A stretch of DNA of 9,615 nt, taken from positions 1 through 9,615 of the forward strand of contig JAGIAU010000067.1 of the NCBI GenBank assembly GCA_017744755.1, read 5' to 3'. Below, one piece after another: positions 9,101 through 9,615 of the stretch. The notes below the pieces were generated by a model that made no database searches, was not told the origin of the DNA, and was given only the letters and a program-made list of their open reading frames with translations. Each line of letters begins with the position of its first letter. Position 1 is the stretch's first letter. A program made the translations under genes and the position numbers. Source of the DNA: Microbacteriaceae bacterium. GTDB taxonomy: Bacteria > Actinomycetota > Actinomycetes > Actinomycetales > Microbacteriaceae.

Positions 9101-9279
9101 CCGCAGCCGATCGTGTACTCCGCGGTGTAGGAGGAGTCGGCGGCGGCGTCATCGGCCATCCCGACCGCCGAGAACGGCACGGCGACGCCCAGGGCGAGCA
9201 CCGCGACCACGCCGAGCGCGACCGAGCGGCCGCGCGCAAGGAACCCCGCCATCCGCACGGGGCCTAGCGTATGGGTCAC
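1..9279 (-). CDS. Giant exported multidomain surface protein (beta-helix, PKD, HYR, InlB-repeat and Ig-like domains), 3' end outside window
   Basis: The frame is open for 3093 codons from a GTG at 9279 to the window edge, with no stop. GTG was chosen because a GGAGG lies 7 nt upstream; the in-frame ATG at 9252 (residue 10) has no comparable site. Residues 1-42 look like a Sec signal peptide: an arginine-containing N-region, a hydrophobic core at about 20-40, and a likely cut after GMA at 40-42. Domain order: beta-helix 51-622, uncertain beta-sandwich region 623-985, PKD 988-1081, three HYR-like 1086-1323, glycine-rich modules with InlB-type repeats 1327-1955, four Ig-like 1960-2425, InlB repeat 2428-2496, third module 2550-2823, two Ig-like 2828-3034, He_PIG start 3040-3093. 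No enzymatic motif is visible. These families are typical of Gram-positive adhesins, so a cell-surface binding or scaffold role is inferred. Any anchor would lie off the left edge. The gene family as a whole is not one I can name. Confidence 0.95.
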   Translation of the reverse strand, partial: MTHTLGPVRMAGFLARGRSVALGVVAVLALGVAVPFSAVGMADDAAADSSYTAEYTIGCGPNRTAELVAAFKEITGGNMPSGNAFHGSYLLGSPKSFHVSLAPGCVYEFSASYDGQNALPAVGGDLLNEKASYYGIEEHIVLDGNGATFKRTGGAPFRFLSVRNSQASLTVNDLTLIGGQAPDGTHEPAEWWWYAANLAMQVITTAATMGSSTVFAAAVTTYSRIKTLMKVAGVVGKYISGTTSDAEMGPVTPGRPGGAISSDGNLILNRTVFQSNRAGDGGNGADADGQDGAGGGSGGAVFIGVTGSLIASDSTFSGNRAGAGGVGSYGASGLVGGGGDGGDGGDGGAIASYGPTLIQGSVFTQNQVGLPGGPGKDWGVWQSSGDYGIGGAVLLGGTDGTPSTVDSSSFVENGTRAGGLGGAIATGMTVQAEVSNSTFARNAAGTGGALVASTYYAMTDPEWGSPTFGQWINNGNSIDVRNSVFIGNSANDGRSVHAGAGNSVQLRNSVIVGGGIGASECERSGTWQGYGAGQIGTAGLVLDTGDPDCQGTIAAAEQLALGPLAASETPAGVLGVVPGEASVLRDAGDPAYCPDYDARGLPRNAATRGTCDVGTIDHFEWPATSLGTLYQGDYQTGASDAAASWPWNWPDPSSWFISNGYLDPYGGEEFQTVLDGPGHVYFYLPPKIEVENVHYVLKVLQRGGATELRLDHDGEAITDFFRVPVVFTDYGPTDVELWVETAFGDRIKLDSQSFDVVNADNHAPVLSFSPDYSGLQYVDHYTTQHFVVTVSDADPDSSWTFSQTPSCGSNATLRNLRTLADRFEFDCDFGAGSSGPSYPRSRVSAQVIDDQGAKNAVVQFPDPQIRYQPARLYSGWSEERTIPVGGSQTFHYELRGDPIDLAARAAEPASIGEQVCGSYLTGPTQQQATASGGALLGSFVCTATDAIGKGVGSIAHGSYEAGALGVYGTTFRFDGSERHTSRYQIIAPVTITAPSRVYAVDGPPLSVTLGALNHPDPATVGSTYIDWGDGSGPQWLSAGWVPGTYGHVYAAAGEHEVQVIARVSDGAEETDVVVWTTTVVDTEAARPVLDGLPGTITLSNASADAATLHYLVTASDPFQGTRELACSIADGAVLPIGTVTVDCSASSGQPYPAGSAPTTSGSFEVVVRDVLAPVLGTPTVQQTVVDGATTVDFSILVEDDDPAAQIACTPSSGSVFLAGVTTVSCTASDTAENTASLTFLVNVGEGAPPQIVVPEQVTASSANGAGVVVEYAVTASDQLGAPVTPSCFPPSGGRFAPGTTTVSCSATDGNGNWSTASFPVVVYGGTVTDAVTLASQFERGGQTTGGIRTNAVKLGADIAIEAASDGTGHALRLAPGDVVTLDLAGHALAVEGPKGSAAIEVPPGATLTVIDSSSGRTGELSVRAQGGGAAIGGSVCRSAGTIVIGPGVHGTALSIGGDGIGGGAAIGAGTSLTPAVIAHFGLNPSAVSCDASLSGGTLRLTGIAYGEGSPSAAGSRAGGTTTAPGAAIGWTAPAAGQPREAVWAILPEDTGADQGIGFGPSGWLTVHLGGGTASDELGGPLAVPEQLVFTRFSLNPGDLPPAADEAENPGVADPVRSGYFFGGWRDASGEAWGYDRSTAASDFASGQDVDVVASWIPMTGDGDARQLQVPAGADALLDLRGARLSVNADPLAYDDPGPHPGPGIALPPTATLTIADTTGSGGITVHGGDGAAGIGGGAGEGAGTLVVRGGDVRASGFGGAGIGGGSGGSGGTVELHGGDLTALSYPGTVGGESVAAAAAVGAGHAGASGGTVTAYGSEYLDPRWEPDWGPSMPSDGGGPGAAAYTAAPGPQWLTGASLAADGEEPSVFSASFGYPVVFHLDGGLLPAGALPWDIADGDSMLNGPRGGLLQYVPEASPEKDGAVFAGWYLDAARTLPVDFGTLVLAGETDLYARWSDPATRLVPDGEPGVGPYPVRIGGTLSATLPTSWNGGAIVLGTGAPPAEPEALPEDADAGAVAAYQAAYADYLELLAEHQADPYGTGVGLQVHYEWLRGGVPIRDAPDAATYAPKLADLGKAVTVRITASADGLEPWTWTSPASGGVVAGEYIPSSFDRVGFDAPQIGDTLAIEGLSWGAWDGDVGTSPVSPSAVNYTWLRGTTVSGGDLVDGVPIAGAANAPSYTVGAADVGHRIALVITAAGDGFAPYTLSNSLSGPVVARVFAPASAPTITTSCAPVVNNCWLYAATGTWEPAAGRAFSYQWFAGTPGGEVLPLAGRTSSSLNTANVPTGQTVWLEVTATAPGYESVTLRSADGVYVDGGHFIVGAAGIPVITKQNGAPIGGSTDLVPGKRIEADWDFDAWSPIIYPSFQWFASDTEGDLGSPINAPTTSSQLVIPAGLSGKYLRVRLTGAMAGYHTEVRTSTAIQLPEAVTVRFDANGGTPVEDGSTLIGTRIARPADPSREGYAFAGWYSELLYGGGLFDFDQLITTDDRVATARWTVNALPLPAGPIDLGSIPIPSGTALAGLFQDPELTIPVDVSAPLGAPVSLYPAWVPTTVADWPGLVAAFGAIAPIERKVTLAVDGDWTQTADLAVPDGSTVHLDLAGQWLYASGLEDGRAGLRVPPGAALIVEDSVGGGLLNASPYGAAAGIGGDAGESAGAIAIRGAAVTAFGDDGASIGAGAGASGGGTLEIAGNALGGLPLLTAAPGTAAAAISVGGTPVGPYADFSASALDYGLYGPFSRVDIAYGHAVHLELDGGVLAEGYLADAAVPTDGWHYLDPAPVSEGYGFSGWFADAERTVPLGTHSDGHGGTVVDVTGDLTAYAAWTPLPPVAIVVATGGDCGVAVDRPAAFGDLVCAVSAGGVIDSQWTPDGTAWFLDGQPVVFQWLLDGLPVDSTVDAGPHAPSFRIAGGAIGRELSVRMTVSAPDAPPLEATSDAAPIAAVVASTTPTISGTPEPGATLTADPGTWTTAADRFAYTWLRDGDPVGAVDVVGGDEYAVGAADAGAEISVRVKWIKESSFFSALNTTATATSASAHVPEPAAVAPSIGASSVPAGTVGVFYAQDLGLTGSPSPSLEVTAGALPPGLGLTETSIYG
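178..798 (-). repeat. Two further Ig-like domains
   Basis: This encodes residues 2828-3034. The first unit has VFQWLLDG (2881-2888) and a cysteine pair 2839/2854. The second (2944-3034) is the cleanest Ig-like copy in the protein: TPTISGTPEPGATLTADPG (2946-2964), FAYTWLRDGD (2973-2982) and AADAGAEISVRV (2999-3010). This is the same family as the array at positions 2005 to 3402 and as the tail of the upstream protein. Confidence 0.78.
811..1047 (-). repeat. InlB-type (Flg_new) repeat following module 3
   Basis: This encodes residues 2745-2823. VHLELDGGVL (2748-2757), SEGYGFSGWFADA (2781-2793) and LTAYAAW (2817-2823) match the InlB repeat start, core and end. It stands in the same position relative to its glycine-rich module as the repeats after copies 1 and 2. 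Confidence 0.78.
1105..1632 (-). repeat. Glycine-rich beta-helix-like module, copy 3
   Basis: This encodes residues 2550-2725. It repeats the order of copy 1: TTVADWPGLVAAF (2552-2564), VHLDLAGQWL (2596-2605), RVPPGAALIVEDS (2618-2630), then AAGIGGDAGESAGA (2644-2657) and ASIGAGAGASGGGT (2673-2686). Some GIGGG motifs are degenerate (GIGGD, SIGAG), so this copy has diverged from copy 2. Confidence 0.68.
1792..1998 (-). repeat. Canonical InlB B-repeat (Flg_new)
   Basis: This encodes residues 2428-2496 and is the best match in the protein: VTVRFDANGGTPVEDG (2428-2443), REGYAFAGWYSE (2459-2470), FDFDQLIT (2478-2485), and a closing ATARW (2491-2495). Length and motif order agree with the Listeria InlB B-repeat family. 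A half copy (LAGLFQDPELTIPVD, then LYPAW at 2545-2549) follows at positions 1633 to 1788. Confidence 0.88.
2005..3402 (-). repeat. Array of four Ig-like domains
   Basis: This encodes about residues 1960-2425 as four units of roughly 95-145 residues. Each has the actinobacterial Ig-like pattern: a G-T-L strand, a tryptophan before the central strand (YEWLRGG 2048-2054, YTWLRG 2151-2156, YQWFAG 2257-2262, FQWFAS 2366-2371), then in the clearest copies a YxxxxxDxGxxxxVxITAxxxGF/Y/L block (Y2066, D2072; Y2179, D2185). The first unit carries an unusual helical insertion. The third holds C2231 and C2238. Such arrays usually serve as stalks. Confidence 0.75.
3415..3660 (-). repeat. InlB-type (Flg_new) repeat following module 2
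   Basis: This encodes residues 1874-1955. YPVVFHLDGG opens the unit, AVFAGWYLDAA (1922-1932) is the GY/F-x-GWY core, and DLYARW (1949-1954) is the closing strand. These match the InlB B-repeat / Flg_new family. The central part is longer than usual. Confidence 0.75.
3829..4302 (-). repeat. Glycine-rich beta-helix-like module, copy 2
   Basis: This encodes residues 1660-1817. It is the clearest copy: LLDLRGARL at 1676-1684, LPPTATLTIADTTG at 1706-1719, then GGDGAAGIGGGAGEGAGT (1727-1744) and GGAGIGGGSGGSGGT (1758-1772), each followed by a VxxxGGDV/L rung. The N-terminal part present in copies 1 and 3 is shortened here. A repeat of this type is a common structural element in Gram-positive secreted adhesin-like proteins. 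Confidence 0.7.
4312..4593 (-). repeat. Divergent InlB-type (Flg_new) repeat following module 1
   Basis: This encodes residues 1563-1656. LTVHLGGGT at the start and SGYFFGGWRD (1617-1626) followed by VVASW (1651-1655) match the ends of the InlB B-repeat consensus (VxFxxNGG...GYxFxGWY...LxAxW). The middle is enlarged by an acidic insertion around residues 1596-1613 compared with the usual 65-75 residues. Confidence 0.65.
4630..5301 (-). repeat. Glycine-rich beta-helix-like module, copy 1
   Basis: This encodes residues 1327-1550. It opens with a VTDAVTLASQF helix and rungs around VVTLDLAGHAL (1378-1388) and IEVPPGATLTVIDSSSG (1399-1415). Glycine-rich motifs follow: GGGAAIGG at 1426-1433 and GIGGGAAIGAG at 1459-1469. 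The layout (DLxGxxL, then a PPGATLT-DSSG block, then GIGGG rungs) is familiar from Gram-positive surface proteins with InlB repeats, though I cannot assign a named family with certainty. Cysteines 1436 and 1489 might pair. Confidence 0.65.
5311..6024 (-). repeat. Three tandem HYR-like domains
   Basis: This encodes residues 1086-1323. The second (about 1172-1243) and third (about 1247-1322) copies carry the HYR signature C..PxSG..F..GxTTVxCxAxD, ending in a beta-strand such as FLVNV. The first (1086-1169) is more divergent. Each copy holds one cysteine pair: 1126/1143, 1208/1225 and 1287/1304, always 17 apart. HYR domains are Ig-fold modules of extracellular adhesion proteins. Confidence 0.8.
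6037..6318 (-). other. PKD domain
   Basis: This encodes residues 988-1081. The diagnostic WGDGS is at 1027-1031, followed by the second conserved block HVYAAAGEHEVQV at 1047-1059 and VSDG at 1063-1066. These match the PKD family consensus (DWGDG...HxYxxxGxYxVxLxVxD). PKD domains act as extracellular spacers or protein/carbohydrate contact modules. Confidence 0.85.
6319..7413 (-). other. Linker region of unrecognised beta-sandwich domains
   Basis: This encodes residues 623-987. No family is recognised with confidence. The stretch VYFYLPP...VENVHYVLKV at about 665-690 and the segment beginning APVLSFSP near residue 735 have beta-strand-rich, Ig- or cadherin-like character (VVTVSDADPD is typical of such edges). 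A tryptophan- and proline-rich bridge (WPWNWPDPSSW) follows directly after the beta-helix. The region connects the N-terminal beta-helix to the PKD domain. Confidence 0.5.
7414..8511 (-). repeat. Pmp-like beta-helix repeats (GGAI...FxxN) with closing DxRG/CDxG motif
   Basis: This encodes residues 257-622. Six paired motifs can be read: GGAI 257 with FQSN 273, GGAV 298 with FSGN 316, GGAI 347 with FTQN 363, GGAV 390 with FVEN 410, GGAI 421 with FARN 439, and GGAL 447 with FIGN 485. GGA(I/L/V) and FxxN repeats are the hallmark of chlamydial polymorphic membrane proteins and related bacterial passenger beta-helices. The segment ends with DAGDP at 586-590, DARGLPR at 597-603 and CDVGTID at 611-617, the usual closing signature of this beta-helix class. 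Glycine-rich loops separate the rungs. Confidence 0.82.
8240..8266 (-). repeat. Three tandem 9-bp repeats encoding Gly-Gly-Asp
   Basis: On the plus strand the units are ccgtcgccc, ccgtcgccg and ccgtcgcca, differing only at the last base. They encode the GDGGDGGDGG loop at about residues 339-348 of the giant protein, between two Pmp-like rungs. The unit is a multiple of three, so gain or loss of copies would keep the frame. Such a tract may vary in length between strains. Confidence 0.7.
8512..9129 (-). other. N-terminal cap and first rungs of the beta-helix, with a hydrophobic insertion
   Basis: This encodes residues 51-256. The segment around residues 139-178 has the alternating hydrophobic pattern of parallel beta-helix rungs (IVLDGNGATF, then FLSVRNSQASLTVNDLTLIGG), as in pectate-lyase-like and choice-of-anchor Q proteins. 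Cysteines at 59 and 105 could pair. Residues 189-240 interrupt the rungs with an Ala/Val/Met/Thr-rich hydrophobic stretch that begins WWWY. The helix resumes at the first GGAI motif. Fold assignment is by pattern only. Confidence 0.6.
9154..9279 (-). other. Signal peptide of the giant protein
   Basis: This segment encodes residues 1-42. Arginines at 9, 16 and 18 precede an uninterrupted hydrophobic stretch rich in V, A and L at about 20-34. It is followed by a small-residue region ending GMA, then an acidic DDAAAD mature start. This is a standard Sec-type layout, with no lipobox cysteine and no twin-arginine motif. If translation began at the ATG at 9252 the signal peptide would still be complete, so the export call does not depend on the start choice. 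Confidence 0.85.
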
Positions 9280-9286
9280 CCGCCGC

Positions 9287-9291
9287 CCTCC
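9287..9291 (-). promoter_or_regulatory. Shine-Dalgarno site of the giant gene
   Basis: The minus strand reads GGAGG, within GGGAGGG, 7 nt upstream of the GTG at 9279. This is a near-ideal ribosome binding site and decides the start in favour of GTG over the ATG 27 nt further in. Confidence 0.75.
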
Positions 9292-9293
9292 CT

Positions 9294-9316
9294 CATAGAG
9301 TGGAAAACCCTCTATG
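9294..9316 (-). promoter_or_regulatory. Inverted repeat abutting the ribosome binding site (operator or 5' UTR hairpin)
   Basis: The minus strand reads CATAGAG, nine bases, then CTCTATG: a perfect 7-bp inverted repeat. Inside it a GG and a CC can extend the stem around a UUUU loop, with one bulged base. The arm ends one nucleotide before the GGGAGGG ribosome binding site. It could be an mRNA hairpin controlling initiation or stability, or a DNA operator for a dimeric regulator. No convincing -10/-35 pair was found nearby. Confidence 0.5.
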
Positions 9317-9366
9317 CGGTGCTCAGCCGCCGCGCTGGCAGCCTGGCCGGCTCATGCCTTGGGACG

Positions 9367-9376
9367 GGACATGTCC
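9367..9376. promoter_or_regulatory. 10-bp perfect palindrome in the intergenic region
   Basis: GGACATGTCC is a perfect palindrome about 90 bp upstream of the giant gene's start. It could be a regulator binding site, but at this size in a GC-rich genome chance is also possible. No other copy was noticed in the intergenic sequence. Confidence 0.25.
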
Positions 9377-9420
9377 GCTCCCTCGTCGACTGGCACGGCT
9401 GGTACGGGACCGGCGTGTGT

Positions 9421-9455
9421 CGGTGGGTGTCCTCGATTTCCGAGGACGCCCGCCG
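9421..9455 (-). terminator. Hairpin between the two genes, probable terminator of the upstream gene
   Basis: Arms at 9421-9435 and 9441-9455 flank a 5-nt loop. The inner 7 bp (GTCCTCG / CGAGGAC) pair perfectly on either strand. The full 15 bp pair in plus-strand RNA using two G-U wobbles, whereas in minus-strand RNA those two positions are A-C mismatches. It starts 19 nt after the TGA of the upstream minus-strand gene. There is no T-tract, which is common for actinobacterial terminators. Confidence 0.5.
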
Positions 9456-9474
9456 ATACGAATCATTCAACGGG

Positions 9475-9615
9475 TCATGGCAGGACGTAGCCGCGCCACG
9501 CGGACTGCGCCGCCGCCGAGGCATACCCGTCCTTGGCCGCATCCACCACCACATACACGTACTTGCCGACATCCGACGCCGACGGCGTATACGACGCCGA
9601 CGCCCCCTCCTGCAC
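9475..9615 (-). CDS. C-terminal tail of an upstream Ig-like-domain protein (5' part outside window)
   Basis: The minus strand is open from the right window edge to a TGA at 9477-9475, giving 46 codons. The sequence (SYTPSASDVGKYVYVVV, then AAKDGY) matches the second half of the actinobacterial Ig-like module seen repeatedly in the downstream giant protein, for example SYTVGAADVG followed by AAGDGF at about residues 2178-2201. The tail ends about 11 residues after the domain (AWRGYVLP) with no LPxTG sortase motif, no hydrophobic anchor and no basic tail, so this protein is probably secreted or held non-covalently. The gene lies on the same strand as the giant gene, 195 bp upstream, with a hairpin between them. 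The coding frame is short and partial, but the domain match is specific. Its start and remaining domains cannot be seen. TAT, GAT, GTG and TCG codons are frequent. Confidence 0.82.
   Translation of the reverse strand: MQEGASASYTPSASDVGKYVYVVVDAAKDGYASAAAQSAWRGYVLP

Noticed and set aside
9250..9252. ATG as the start of the giant gene
   Set aside because: It is possible and keeps the signal peptide, but lacks a Shine-Dalgarno, whereas the GTG at 9279 has GGAGG at 7-nt spacing. It remains the main alternative.
178..9267. Plus-strand open frame of 3029 codons, the longest closed ORF of the window
   Set aside because: It lies in exact antisense register with the minus-strand gene and is extremely rich in Arg, Gly, Ala and Asp with no recognisable domain. 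Its openness is explained by the absence of TTA, CTA and TCA codons in the real gene, whose domains are unmistakable.
9312..9572. Minus-strand open frame of 86 codons in the intergenic region
   Set aside because: Its first half overlaps the tail of the upstream gene out of frame, it spans the hairpin, and its product resembles no domain. It has no persuasive ribosome binding site.
1..9615. CRISPR array, tRNA/rRNA genes, insertion sequence or prophage elements
   Set aside because: No spaced direct repeats, RNA-gene signatures, transposase motifs or phage genes were seen on reading both strands. The repeats present are protein-domain repeats.

Overview
This is a GC-rich window of roughly 70% G+C with strong third-position G/C preference. 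That points to an actinobacterium, and the modular exported protein style fits Microbacteriaceae-like organisms; the taxon is inferred from composition and domain style only. Almost the whole window, positions 1 to 9279 on the minus strand, is one uninterrupted reading frame. It encodes a giant exported, multidomain surface or extracellular protein. At least 3093 codons lie in the window, and the gene runs off the left edge without reaching a stop, so its C-terminus and any cell-wall anchor are not visible.

The giant protein reads, from N- to C-terminus: a signal peptide; a right-handed parallel beta-helix with Chlamydia-Pmp-like GGA(I/V/L)...FxxN repeats, closed by a DxRGxxR...CDxG motif; a poorly recognisable beta-sandwich region; a PKD domain; three HYR-like domains, each with a cysteine pair 17 residues apart; two copies of a glycine-rich GIGGG beta-helix module, each followed by an InlB-type (Flg_new) repeat; four Ig-like domains; a canonical InlB B-repeat plus a half copy; a third GIGGG module with its InlB-like repeat; two more Ig-like domains; and the start of a He_PIG putative Ig domain at the window edge. 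No catalytic domain is visible, so an adhesive or structural surface role is inferred.

To the right, on the same strand, positions 9475 to 9615 carry the last 46 codons of another protein. Its tail is an Ig-like module of the same type as those inside the giant protein, which suggests two related exported proteins in tandem. The 195-bp gap between them holds a strong hairpin just downstream of the first gene's stop, a 10-bp palindrome, and a 7-bp inverted repeat that abuts the Shine-Dalgarno of the giant gene. No RNA genes, CRISPR arrays, insertion sequences or phage genes were seen.
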